A stretch of DNA of 64,000 nt, from positions 23,466 through 87,465 of the forward strand of contig CALUGI010000011.1 of the NCBI GenBank assembly GCA_944320135.1, read 5' to 3'. Positions 17,152 to 25,694 of this stretch are shown here, one piece after another. The notes beneath the pieces are model-generated. The model was not told the origin of the DNA. It did not search any database and saw nothing but the letters and a program-made list of their open reading frames with translations. The position numbers were made by a program, and so were the translations under genes. Origin of the DNA: an uncultured Phocaeicola sp. GTDB lineage: Bacteria > Bacteroidota > Bacteroidia > Bacteroidales > Bacteroidaceae. Each line of letters begins with the position of its first letter. The stretch's first letter is position 1.

Positions 17152-18282
17152 TTAGAGGCGTGCGGACACTCGTTTCACCATCTGCGGCTTCCACTCGGAG
17201 AAGTCGCCTGCGATGATGTGCCTGCGCGCTTCGCCCGCAAGCCAGAGGTAGAACGCCAAGTTGTGGATGGAGGCAATCTGCAAGGCCAGCAGTTCCTGCG
17301 CGTGGAAGAGGTGGCGCAGATAAGCCTTGCTGTACATGGTGTCGACGTATGACGCTCCGCCGGCTTCGATGGGCGAATAGTCGTTTTCCCATTTCTTGTT
17401 GCGCATGTTCATGATGCCGTCTTTCGTGAAAAGCATCCCGTTACGCCCGTTGCGGGTGGGCATCACGCAGTCGAACATGTCCACTCCGCGTTCGATGCCC
17501 TCCAGGATGTTTGCCGGAGTGCCCACGCCCATCAGGTAGCGCGGCTTGTCGGCGGGAAGGATTTCGTTGACCACCTCAATCATCTCGTACATCTTCTCGG
17601 TAGGTTCGCCCACGGCAAGTCCTCCGATGGCGTTTCCGTCCGCATTCTTCGACGCGACGTATTCCGCAGAGCGCCGGCGCAGGTCGGGATATACGCACCC
17701 CTGCACGATGGGAAAGAGCGACTGGCTGTAGCCGTACTTCGGCTCCGTTTCGTTGAAGCGCGCGATGCAGCGGTCGAGCCAGCGGTGCGTCAGTTCCATC
17801 GACTTCCGGGCATATTCATAGTCCGACGTGCCCGGAGCGCATTCGTCGAAAGCCATCATGATGTCCGCCCCGATGGTGCGTTCGATGTCCATCACCCGCT
17901 CCGGAGTAAAGAGGTGCTTCGAGCCGTCGATGTGCGAGCGGAACTCCACGCCTTCTTCCTTCATCTTGCGGATGCCTGCCAGCGAGAACACCTGGAACCC
18001 CCCGCTGTCGGTGAGCATGGGGCGGTCGAAGCCGTTGAACTTGTGCAGCCCTCCGGCTCCTTCGATGATGTCCAGTCCCGGACGCAGGTAGAGGTGATAG
18101 GTGTTTCCCAGAATGATTTGCGCCTTGATGTCGTCCTTCAGTTCGTGAAGATGCACGCCTTTCACGGTTCCCGCCGTACCCACCGGCATGAATATGGGGG
18201 TTTCGACGGTTCCGTGGTCGGTCGTGATCAGACCTGCCCGCGCTCCCGACTTGGGGTCTGTATATTGCAGTTCAAATTTCAT
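17152..18282 (-). CDS. tgt: tRNA-guanine(34) transglycosylase (queuine/preQ1 insertion), zinc ligands apparently lost
   Basis: The 376-residue enzyme exchanges G34 of GUN-anticodon tRNAs for preQ1. The general base motif MLTDSGGFQVFS and the nucleophile region FDCVMPTRNGRNG are intact. The usual zinc site C-x-C-x2-C...H near residue 300 is not: where other Tgt proteins read CDCYTC followed by YSRAYLRHL, this one has ASYVDT before MYSKAYLRHL (codons around 17330-17370), keeping only the later His of IHNLAFY. This may be a lineage trait rather than a defect, since the surrounding helix is well conserved. It sits 3 bp after lon and 12 bp before lptF/G. Confidence 0.93.
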   Translation of the reverse strand: MKFELQYTDPKSGARAGLITTDHGTVETPIFMPVGTAGTVKGVHLHELKDDIKAQIILGNTYHLYLRPGLDIIEGAGGLHKFNGFDRPMLTDSGGFQVFSLAGIRKMKEEGVEFRSHIDGSKHLFTPERVMDIERTIGADIMMAFDECAPGTSDYEYARKSMELTHRWLDRCIARFNETEPKYGYSQSLFPIVQGCVYPDLRRRSAEYVASKNADGNAIGGLAVGEPTEKMYEMIEVVNEILPADKPRYLMGVGTPANILEGIERGVDMFDCVMPTRNGRNGMLFTKDGIMNMRNKKWENDYSPIEAGGASYVDTMYSKAYLRHLFHAQELLALQIASIHNLAFYLWLAGEARRHIIAGDFSEWKPQMVKRVSARL

Positions 18283-18285
18283 TTG

Positions 18286-20757
18286 TCATTTGTTTTCCTT
18301 GTTCTCAACGGTAAAGTCAATCGCATCGGCCACTTTTTCGTCCGTCAGCGCGAGCTTGAGCACCTCCTTGATGTCTTTCACATAGTGGAAGGCCACCCCT
18401 TCGAGGTACATCGGCTGGATTTCGCCGATGTCCTTGCGGTTGTCTTCGCAAAGGATGATGTCTTTGATTCCGGCGCGTTTGGCAGCCAGAATCTTCTCCT
18501 TTATTCCGCCCACGGGCAGCACTTTTCCCCGGAGGGTTATCTCGCCCGTCATCGCAAGGTTCGCCTTCACCTTGCGCTGGGTGAGGGCGGACGCCAGCGA
18601 AGTGACCATCGTGATGCCTGCCGACGGGCCGTCTTTCGGGATAGCCCCTTCGGGCACGTGGATATGGATGTTCCAGTTGTCGAAGATGCCCTCCGGAAGG
18701 TCGAGATACCGGCTGTGCGCCTTGAGGTATTCAAGAGCCAGCATCGCCGACTCCTTCATCACTTCGCCGAGGTTGCCGGTCAGCGTGAGCTGTCCTTTCC
18801 CCCGGCTCAGGCTGGTTTCCACGAAAAGGATTTCCCCTCCTGCGGCGGTCCAGGCCAGTCCGGTCACCACTCCCGCATATTCGTTGCCTTGATATTTGTC
18901 GCGCGAGTACTCGGCCGCTCCCAGATACTGCGGGATGTCTTTGGCTTTCAGCTCGTGCGTCCCGTTGAAGCGGCCGCTTGCTATTTCAAGGGCGATTTTG
19001 CGCATTATCTTGCTGATTTTCTTCTCTAATTCGCGCACTCCGCTTTCGCGGGTGTAGTTCTCGACGATATATTCGACGGCGCTTTTCGAGAACTTCACGT
19101 GCTCTTTCTTCAGCCCGTTGGCCTCCATCTCTTTCGGGATGAGGTGGCGGCGGGCTATCTCAATCTTCTCTTCGGTGATGTATCCGCTCACTTCTATCAG
19201 CTCCATGCGGTCGAGCAGAGGGCTGGGGATGGTCGCCAGATTGTTGGCGGTGGCGATGAACATCACTTTCGACAGGTCGTAGTCGATGTCGACGTAGTTG
19301 TCGTGGAAAGCGCCGTTCTGCTCCGGGTCGAGCACTTCGAGCATGGCCGACGACGGGTCGCCGTGGCCGTCGCTGCTCAGCTTGTCTATTTCGTCGAGGA
19401 TGATGACCGGGTTCGACGTCTCCGCCTTGACAAGGCTTTTGATGATGCGTCCCGGCATGGCTCCGATATACGTTTTGCGATGCCCGCGTATCTCCGCCTC
19501 GTCATGCACGCCGCCGAGCGACATGCGCACGTATTTCCGTTTCAGCGATGCGGCGATGGAACGTCCCAGCGAAGTCTTTCCCACTCCCGGAGGTCCGTAA
19601 AGGCAGATGATGGGCGATTTCAGGTCGCCCTTCAGCTTCAGCACTGCCAGATGTTCGAGGATGCGCTCTTTCACCTTCTCAAGCCCGTAGTGGTCTTTGT
19701 CGAGCACTTTCTTCGCGTTGGGGATGTCGATGCAGTCGGTCGAGCAGACATCCCACGGCAAGGAGAGCAGGGTTTGCAGATAAGTGAACTGCACGTTGTA
19801 GTCGGGCGACTGCGGGTTGACGCGCTCCAGCTTCGACACTTCGCGTTCGAAGATGTCGGCCACCTCCTTTTTCCATTTCTTTTTCTTCGCTTTTGCGCGA
19901 AGCTCGTCTATTTCATCGTCCTGTCCGTTGCCCAGCTCGTCTTGGATGTTCTTTATCTGCTGCTGGAGGAAGTACTCCCGCTGCTGCCGGTCGAGGTCTT
20001 CGCGCGTGCGCATCTGGATGTTCTGCTTGAGGGTGGCCAGCTGCACTTCCTTGTTGAGCACTTGAATCAGCTTGAACAGCCTTTCTTTCAAGCTGTTCAG
20101 CTGCAGCAGCTCATATTTGTCCGCGATGGAGAACGGGAAGTTGGCGCAGATGAAATTGATCAGCATCTCGTTGTGGTCCAAATTTTTGATGGCGAAAGAC
20201 GTGTCGGGAGCCATGCGTTCGGACAGGTCGACGTATTTGTTGCTCAGTTCCCTGCACGTGTCTACCAGCGCCTTGAACTCGTCTGAATTGTCTTCGCTCA
20301 TGTCTTCCTTGACAGGGGTTACCTTTCCTTTCAGGTACGGACGCACGGACGTGATTTCGTCCAGATGCACTTTCGGGCCCGTGGCCTGAAGAATCACGGT
20401 GGTGCTGCCCGTGGGCATCTCGAATATCCGCAACACCTTTCCTACCACGGCTATGGGGTAGAGGTCTTTGTATTCGGGCGAGTCGACTTCGCTCACTTTC
20501 TGCGTGGCGATGACGATGCTGTCTTTGTTTCTCAGAGCCGCATTGACGAGTTTCAGCGTCGGGCGGCGGCCCACGGTCACCGGCATCACGACGGAGGGGA
20601 ATATGAGCATATTCCGCAAGGTCATCACCGGAAGCTCGTCGTCCAATTCTTCCGTATTGTCTTTGTCGAAAGGAAGCGCTTCAATTTCGGTCAGCACCGA
20701 CATGTCTTCGCCCTCCCCGCTCATCATAAGTTCGTCTTTTCTTCTACTTCTTGCCAT
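18286..20757 (-). CDS. lon: ATP-dependent endopeptidase Lon
   Basis: The 823-residue protein has the complete Lon architecture: N-terminal substrate domain (about 40-240), coiled-coil helix, AAA+ module with Walker A GPPGVGKT and Walker B VIILDEIDKL, and a C-terminal Ser-Lys peptidase domain with the nucleophile in KDGPSAGITM and the lysine in KILAAKRAGI. It degrades misfolded and regulatory proteins in the cytoplasm. An acidic N-terminal extension of about 40 residues precedes the domain. It is the first gene of the operon; a -7 element lies about 42 nt upstream. No CIRCE or other heat-shock operator was seen. Confidence 0.96.
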   Translation of the reverse strand: MARSRRKDELMMSGEGEDMSVLTEIEALPFDKDNTEELDDELPVMTLRNMLIFPSVVMPVTVGRRPTLKLVNAALRNKDSIVIATQKVSEVDSPEYKDLYPIAVVGKVLRIFEMPTGSTTVILQATGPKVHLDEITSVRPYLKGKVTPVKEDMSEDNSDEFKALVDTCRELSNKYVDLSERMAPDTSFAIKNLDHNEMLINFICANFPFSIADKYELLQLNSLKERLFKLIQVLNKEVQLATLKQNIQMRTREDLDRQQREYFLQQQIKNIQDELGNGQDDEIDELRAKAKKKKWKKEVADIFEREVSKLERVNPQSPDYNVQFTYLQTLLSLPWDVCSTDCIDIPNAKKVLDKDHYGLEKVKERILEHLAVLKLKGDLKSPIICLYGPPGVGKTSLGRSIAASLKRKYVRMSLGGVHDEAEIRGHRKTYIGAMPGRIIKSLVKAETSNPVIILDEIDKLSSDGHGDPSSAMLEVLDPEQNGAFHDNYVDIDYDLSKVMFIATANNLATIPSPLLDRMELIEVSGYITEEKIEIARRHLIPKEMEANGLKKEHVKFSKSAVEYIVENYTRESGVRELEKKISKIMRKIALEIASGRFNGTHELKAKDIPQYLGAAEYSRDKYQGNEYAGVVTGLAWTAAGGEILFVETSLSRGKGQLTLTGNLGEVMKESAMLALEYLKAHSRYLDLPEGIFDNWNIHIHVPEGAIPKDGPSAGITMVTSLASALTQRKVKANLAMTGEITLRGKVLPVGGIKEKILAAKRAGIKDIILCEDNRKDIGEIQPMYLEGVAFHYVKDIKEVLKLALTDEKVADAIDFTVENKENK

Positions 20758-20798
20758 AGGTTATTGTTCCGTCTGCTTAATTGTGTTCAAAAACGGCG

Positions 20799-20806
20799 CA
20801 AAGTTA
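20799..20806 (-). promoter_or_regulatory. -7 promoter element for lon
   Basis: Minus-strand TAACTTTG fits TAnnTTTG exactly. A weak -33 (TTTC) lies 19 nt farther upstream. Confidence 0.65.
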
Positions 20807-20844
20807 ATCATTCCGCTTTGAATTTGAAAAACAATCGCTCCAAA

Positions 20845-21856
20845 TAATTGGCCGCAACCGTGCGGGAGGGCCGCCGGGGAAGCGGGCTTGCCGTCAAAAA
20901 AACGATGCCATGCTGAATGGAAATGATTTCACAGAACCCTGTCAGAGGATGCGGGGGGGAGGGTGATTTTCTCAAGCCATATACTCGAAAGGCGGTTTTA
21001 TCCAGATGTAAAGTTACGGAAAACTTCCGGCATCTGCAAACTTTTTCATGCTTTTTTGCCGGATTTTTTTGGATGCGGCCATGAATGCGGCCGTGCGGCC
21101 TTTTCGCCTCTTGCAGCATTACGGCATTACAGTATTACAGATGACAGTTAGCTTTCAGAGTTTTGCGCTCCGAAAATGCATTACGTTGTATATACCATAT
21201 ATATATTTATATATATATAGTATAAACTATAATTGCACTTTTCGGGGTACGTGCGTTTCTCTTTCAGCTAACTGTCATCTGTAATACTGTAAGGGCAGGC
21301 GCAATGCAGTCCGGACATGCAGGCGGGGTTCGCGGGCCGAGCGCGCATAATCAAGGCCGGAGGATATATAAGCGTTTGCACGCCAGCCGGTTGCAGACGC
21401 CGCGCCCGCGCAGTCAGGGGGCGGGGACGGAAAGAGAAGCCGGGCTCCGCCGCAAGGACGGCCTCGCTACGGCGTTCATTTTCATCATGTTATACATGCT
21501 AACTGCGTTTTTCTGCACATTTCTGCACGTTTCCGCGTTTTTCTGCACGCTTGCGCATCTCCGCAAACTCCGCGCCGGAGGCGTTCCCTATCTTTGCCAT
21601 GTCGGAGGAAAGGGGAGGCCGACGGGAAGGCTCCCCTGCAAAGGGGAGGATTTATGTGATTTCGGGCCGCCGCGAGGGGAGGGACGGCTGAAAGGGGCGC
21701 GGTAGAGCGGCAATCTCCGCAGGCTTGAGCGCACAGGGCGCGGAAGACGGGCGGACAAGGCGGGAAGTCGGCGAGACGGGCGAGGGATTTCAGCACCTTG
21801 CCGACCCGCCGCTAAAAAAACGGCGGCGAATCGGGGGACGGGCGGGCATTTTTCCG
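20845..21856. other. Non-coding interval of about 1 kb
   Basis: No reading frame here resembles a protein on either strand. The left part holds the lon promoter and an AT-rich inverted-repeat element (21127-21292). The right part (about 21300-21850) is very GC-rich and contains short degenerate repeats, including three copies of TTTCTGCAC near 21510-21548 and several copies of an AGGGGA/TCCCCT palindrome near 21600-21690. A lone TATCTTTG (21589-21596) is followed by only a 30-codon frame with simple composition. Confidence 0.6.
21127..21292. mobile_element. 166-bp inverted-repeat element (MITE-like)
   Basis: The ends are a perfect 27-bp inverted repeat (21127-21153 and 21266-21292, starting TTACAGTATTACAG). 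Inside, the arms continue imperfectly (CCGAAAATGCA against TGCACTTTTCGG) down to an AT-only core of alternating TA. GGCA is found on both sides (21123-21126 and 21294-21297) and could be a target duplication if the element includes one more base. It encodes nothing. Confidence 0.6.
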
Positions 21857-21864
21857 TAACTTTG
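21857..21864 (+). promoter_or_regulatory. -7 promoter element for the tRNA methyltransferase gene
   Basis: TAACTTTG, exact consensus, 16 nt before the ATG at 21881. Confidence 0.65.
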
Positions 21865-21880
21865 GCGCAAAAACATTGGA

Positions 21881-22594
21881 ATGGCCAATCCGTATTTCAA
21901 ATTCAAACAGTTCACGGTGTTTCACGACCGGTGCGCGATGAAAGTCGGAACCGACGGCTCCCTGCTGGGGGCATGGGCAGAGGTGGAGCACGCCCGCCGG
22001 ATACTCGACATCGGGACGGGGACGGGACTCGTCGCGCTGATGGCCGCGCAGCGCAGCCGGGCGGACATCACCGCCATCGACATCGACGCGGCCGCAGCGG
22101 AGCAGGCGCGAGGCAACGTGGAGCGTTCGCCCTGGAAAGAGAGAATCGAGGTGCGGCAGATGGACGCCCGGAAGCTGCCCGACGAATGGGAAGGGCGTTT
22201 CGACGCCGTGGTGTCGAATCCCCCTTATTTCACGGAAGAACTGAAGTCGCCGTCGGCGAGCCGCAACTTCGCGCGCCACACCGACGGGCTGAGTTTCGAA
22301 GAGCTGCTCCGCAACGCGGCGAAATCGCTGGCCGAAGGAGGCGTGTTTTCCGTAGTGCTTCCGGCCGGTTCAGCGCCGGACTTCATGGCGGCGGCATTGA
22401 AAGAGCGGCTGCACCTTTCGCGCCAGACGTGGGTGCATACCAAGCCCGGCGCCCCTCCGAAGCGGGTGCTGATGGCCTTCGTGAAGGGGGCCGTCTTGCA
22501 GGCGGAAGTGCGCCGCCTTGACATAGAGGCGCGTCCGAAGGAATACAGTCCCGAATTTGCCGAACTTCTTCGTCCGTTCTACCTGGCTTTGTAG
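21881..22594 (+). CDS. trmN6: tRNA1(Val) (adenine37-N6)-methyltransferase
   Basis: The 237-residue class I methyltransferase starts with the family-typical FKFKQFTVFHDRCAMKVGTD segment. The SAM-binding LDIGTGTGLVALMAA is at about 42-56 and the N6-adenine catalytic motif NPPY at about 114-117. It methylates A37 of a tRNA. The promoter leaves a leader of only about 10 nt. Alternative N6-adenine methyltransferase targets cannot be excluded by eye, but the N-terminal signature is specific for the YfiC family. Convergent with the lipid kinase, 9 bp apart. Confidence 0.88.
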   Translation: MANPYFKFKQFTVFHDRCAMKVGTDGSLLGAWAEVEHARRILDIGTGTGLVALMAAQRSRADITAIDIDAAAAEQARGNVERSPWKERIEVRQMDARKLPDEWEGRFDAVVSNPPYFTEELKSPSASRNFARHTDGLSFEELLRNAAKSLAEGGVFSVVLPAGSAPDFMAAALKERLHLSRQTWVHTKPGAPPKRVLMAFVKGAVLQAEVRRLDIEARPKEYSPEFAELLRPFYLAL

Positions 22595-22603
22595 GGCGGC
22601 GCG

Positions 22604-23641
22604 TCACTTCTTTTTCGACAGCCTTCTGAGAATCTGCTGGTTGAGCAAGAGCAGCTGCCTGTGTCTGCCGGTAATGGAAGAAGCGAAGGGGTGCCGCCCG
22701 ATGAAGTCCGTGAAATGCTGCAAGATGTTTGAAGGAGGTTCCGACGCCCGCCTCGGCCGCAACGGAACGACCACGCTCAGTCCTTGATGGACGATTTCCA
22801 CTTTCAGGTCTTTCCCGCCCATCATCGGGTCGCCGTCGAAGTGGAACACTCCCTCTTTCGCGCGATGGATGACGATGCTCCTGTCTTTCATCGTCTTGAT
22901 CCGGCTGTTCTGGTCGAGCGTTTTGTTGAACAGCTGGAAAGAAAGCGACGGCACGTCGAGCATGGTGAAAGGTTCGAGCACGGTGATGTCCATCATTCCG
23001 TCGGTCAGAGAAGCCTGCGGAGCGATGTAGGCGTTGTTGCCGTATTGCGAAGCGTTCGCGCAGGCGATGAGGAACGCCTTGTAGCGGACGGTGCCGGAAG
23101 AGTTTTCTATCTCATAGACTTCGGGGCGGTAGTTCAGGCTCTCGTGAAGCGTGTTTTCCAGATAGGTGAGCAGCCCTCTGCGCCCCGCATCTGCAAACTT
23201 CAGGCTGATGAAAGCGTCGAAGCCCACCCCGCACGTGCAGAAAAAGGGATGGCCGTCGATGATTCCGTAGTCGATGTCTTTCGAGTATCCGTCGTTGAGC
23301 GCATGAATCGCCCCTTTCGGGTCCATCGGGATGTGGAGGTGCCGCGCCAGCCCGTTGCCCGACCCGCAAGGGATGATTCCCAAACTTGTCGAAGTGTGGA
23401 CGAGCGAGCGCCCTATCTCGTTGATTGTGCCGTCTCCGCCGACGGCCGCCACGATATCTACGCCCTCCCTCGCGGCATCCGCCGCAATCTCTGAGGCATG
23501 TCCGGCATATTCCGTCCGGCGGATTGCGTAGTCATACTTCGAGCGGTCCAAGAACTCGTCTATCAGCCGGAGGACGACGCTTTTGCTGTGAGTGCCCGAT
23601 ATAGGGTTGACGATAAATGTAATTCGTTTCTTTCTGTCCAT
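22604..23641 (-). CDS. Diacylglycerol/sphingoid-base kinase family lipid kinase
   Basis: A 345-residue protein of the DAGK catalytic family (YegS/BmrU/sphingosine kinase fold). ITFIVNPISGTHSK is at the N terminus, the nucleotide loop GGDGTINEIGRSL at about 70-82, and SLGIIPCGSGNGLARHL just after. The ATG at 23641 is chosen because an upstream TTG reading (23665) coincides with the -7 element. It is divergent from serine palmitoyltransferase over a 206-bp shared control region, so a sphingoid base such as dihydrosphingosine is a reasonable substrate. That is inference from context; diacylglycerol or undecaprenol are alternatives. Confidence 0.88.
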   Translation of the reverse strand: MDRKKRITFIVNPISGTHSKSVVLRLIDEFLDRSKYDYAIRRTEYAGHASEIAADAAREGVDIVAAVGGDGTINEIGRSLVHTSTSLGIIPCGSGNGLARHLHIPMDPKGAIHALNDGYSKDIDYGIIDGHPFFCTCGVGFDAFISLKFADAGRRGLLTYLENTLHESLNYRPEVYEIENSSGTVRYKAFLIACANASQYGNNAYIAPQASLTDGMMDITVLEPFTMLDVPSLSFQLFNKTLDQNSRIKTMKDRSIVIHRAKEGVFHFDGDPMMGGKDLKVEIVHQGLSVVVPLRPRRASEPPSNILQHFTDFIGRHPFASSITGRHRQLLLLNQQILRRLSKKK

Positions 23642-23662
23642 GTCCCGTGTGTTTTGAGAATA

Positions 23663-23670
23663 CAAAAATA
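23663..23670 (-). promoter_or_regulatory. -7 promoter element for the lipid kinase gene
   Basis: Minus-strand TATTTTTG, exact consensus, 21 nt upstream of the chosen ATG. Confidence 0.6.
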
Positions 23671-23765
23671 ACGCTATATCCGATACGAATGTTTTATTCT
23701 GTCCGATAATTGCCGTCCGGCCGCATTTTTTTCAGGCCGATAGTGATTCAAATCCGATAATTTGT

Positions 23766-23773
23766 TATCTTTG
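23766..23773 (+). promoter_or_regulatory. -7 promoter element for serine palmitoyltransferase
   Basis: TATCTTTG, exact consensus, about 75 nt before the ATG at 23848. No clear -33. Confidence 0.65.
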
Positions 23774-23847
23774 CACATTCTTTTAGCGAATAAAAACTAT
23801 AATTGTAATGTAAGCTGCGGGCGACCCGGCTTATTTATTATTGGAAT

Positions 23848-25035
23848 ATGGGATTGTTACAAGAAAAACTAAGCAAATTCAGACTGCCTCAGATGTATAT
23901 GGAAAGAGGCGTTTACCCTTATTTCCGTGAGATAGACAGCGCGCAAGACACGGAAGTGATGATGGACGGAAAGAAGGTGTTGATGTTCGGCTCCAATTCT
24001 TATATGGGGTTGACGTATGACAAGAGAATCATTGAAGCGGCTATCGCCGCCACGCGCAAATACGGCACGGGATGCGCAGGCTCGCGCCTGCTGAACGGAA
24101 CGCTCGACATCCATGTGGAGCTTGAAAAGGAACTGGCCGAATTTGTCGGGAAGGACGACGCGTTGTGCTTCTCCACAGGATTTACGGTCAACGAAGGCGT
24201 CATCCCCCAGCTGGCGGGACGCGGAGACTATATCATCTGCGACGACCGCGACCATGCCTCCATAGTTGACGGCCGCCGCCTGTCGTTCGCCACCCAATTG
24301 AAGTACAAGCACAACGACATGGACGCTTTGGAAAAGGAACTCCAGAAGTGCGAGCCGGACGCAATCAAGCTGATTGTGGTTGACAGCGTGTTCTCTATGG
24401 AAGGCGATCTGGCCAACTTGCCCGAAATCGTCCGCCTGAAGAAGAAATACAACGCCACGGTGTATGTGGACGAAGCGCACGGTCTCGGAGTGTTCGGACG
24501 CAACGGGCGCGGAGTGTGCGACCACTTCGGCCTGACCGACGACGTGGACGTCATCATGGGCACGTTCAGCAAGTCGCTCGCATCCATCGGAGGCTTCGTG
24601 GCCAGCGACAAGGACACGATCAACTGGCTGCGCCATAACGCCCGCTCCTATATATTCCAGGCGAGCAACACCCCGGCGGCTACAGCAGCGGCCAGAGAAG
24701 CCCTCCACATTATCCGCACGGAACCCCAACGGCAGGAGAACTTGTGGAAAATCACCAACTACGCATTGAAATGCTTCCGCGAGGCCGGATTTGAAATCGG
24801 GGATACGGAAAGCCCGATCATCCCGCTCTATGTGCGCGACACGGACAAGACTTTTGAAGTGACCAAGCTGGCTTTTGACGAAGGCGTGTTCATCAATCCG
24901 GTGATTCCGCCGGCCTGCGCGCCTCAAGACACGCTGGTACGCTTCGCGCTGATGGCCACTCACACTCAAGAGCAGATTGACTTTGCCATTGAAAAGCTGG
25001 TGAAGTGCTTCAAAAAATTGGACTTGTTGAAATAA
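23848..25035 (+). CDS. spt: Serine palmitoyltransferase
   Basis: The 395-residue alpha-oxoamine synthase uses PLP to condense serine with a long-chain acyl-CoA, the first step of sphingolipid synthesis. Motifs: H136 in DDRDHASI stacks on PLP, D208 and H211 in YVDEAHGLG, and the Schiff-base lysine K242 in GTFSKSLASIGG. The N-terminal pattern MYMERGVYPYFREIDS and TGCAGSRLLNGTLDIHVELE is typical of Bacteroides SPT rather than KBL or BioF, and no threonine or biotin genes are nearby. Monocistronic with its own promoter and terminator; divergent from a lipid kinase. Confidence 0.9.
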   Translation: MGLLQEKLSKFRLPQMYMERGVYPYFREIDSAQDTEVMMDGKKVLMFGSNSYMGLTYDKRIIEAAIAATRKYGTGCAGSRLLNGTLDIHVELEKELAEFVGKDDALCFSTGFTVNEGVIPQLAGRGDYIICDDRDHASIVDGRRLSFATQLKYKHNDMDALEKELQKCEPDAIKLIVVDSVFSMEGDLANLPEIVRLKKKYNATVYVDEAHGLGVFGRNGRGVCDHFGLTDDVDVIMGTFSKSLASIGGFVASDKDTINWLRHNARSYIFQASNTPAATAAAREALHIIRTEPQRQENLWKITNYALKCFREAGFEIGDTESPIIPLYVRDTDKTFEVTKLAFDEGVFINPVIPPACAPQDTLVRFALMATHTQEQIDFAIEKLVKCFKKLDLLK

Positions 25036-25068
25036 GAGGGCTTTCCGAAGCCGTCAGGAAACCAAGAC

Positions 25069-25125
25069 AAAGAGTTATATTCGTTGCGGAAAGAAACAAT
25101 GATTCCCGCTGAATATAGCTCTTTT
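25069..25125 (+). terminator. Terminator of spt
   Basis: AAAGAGTTATATTC (25069-25082) pairs with GAATATAGCTCTTT (25111-25124) with one mismatch; an inner GCGG/CCGC stem extends it, and Ts follow. Confidence 0.8.
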
Positions 25126-25160
25126 CTCATATTGTCGGAACGAAATAACGGACGATTGAC

Positions 25161-25694
25161 ATGATACTGAATGAAAGAGACAGCCGCCACGAGCAGGTGC
25201 TTCAGGTGGCTCAGGAAATGATGACAGCCGCACGCACGGCTCCCAAAGCGAAGGGGGTGGATATTATCGAGGTGGCTATGGTGACCGAAAGCAATATCCG
25301 CATTCTGTCGGATACCATGAAGCAGATGTATGAGGACAACGGGTTCAAATTCTTTCTTCGCGATGCGGACAACATTCTGCAGGCTGAATGTATCGTGCTT
25401 ATAGGCACGCGCGAACATCCCCACGGGATGAATTGCGGGCATTGCGGGTTCGGCACGTGCGCCGAAAGGAGCGAGGGAGTGCCTTGCGCCATCAACTCGG
25501 TGGATGTGGGAATCGCCGTCGGGTCGGCTTGTGCGGTGGCCGCCGACCGGCGTGTGGACACGCGCGTGATGTTTTCTGCGGGACTTGCCGCACAGCAGCT
25601 GGACTGGTTGGACGGATGCGCCCAGGTGTATGCCATTCCGGTAAGCGCATCGTCCAAAAATCCTTTTTTCGACCGGAAGCCTAAGACAGAATGA
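25161..25694 (+). CDS. DUF2148 ferredoxin-domain protein
   Basis: A 177-residue protein whose centre carries MNCGHCGFGTCAERSEGVPC (about residues 91-110), the cysteine-rich motif of the DUF2148 family that probably binds an iron-sulfur cluster. The rest is an alpha/beta domain with ALDMG-like glycine stretches (VDVGIAVGSACAVAAD). Function is unknown; redox or metal-related roles have been proposed from context elsewhere. It overlaps the 3' end of the convergent HAD gene by 14 bp, so each stop lies inside the other gene. Confidence 0.82.
   Translation: MILNERDSRHEQVLQVAQEMMTAARTAPKAKGVDIIEVAMVTESNIRILSDTMKQMYEDNGFKFFLRDADNILQAECIVLIGTREHPHGMNCGHCGFGTCAERSEGVPCAINSVDVGIAVGSACAVAADRRVDTRVMFSAGLAAQQLDWLDGCAQVYAIPVSASSKNPFFDRKPKTE

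Noticed and set aside
21304-21705. Plus-strand frame of 133 codons in the GC-rich gap before trmN6
   Set aside because: Arg/Gly-rich at the start, Cys/Phe stretches from repeats, no promoter in place and no recognisable domain.
23869-24969. Minus-strand frame of about 366 codons inside spt
   Set aside because: Fully antisense to serine palmitoyltransferase; composition follows from the codon use of the real gene.
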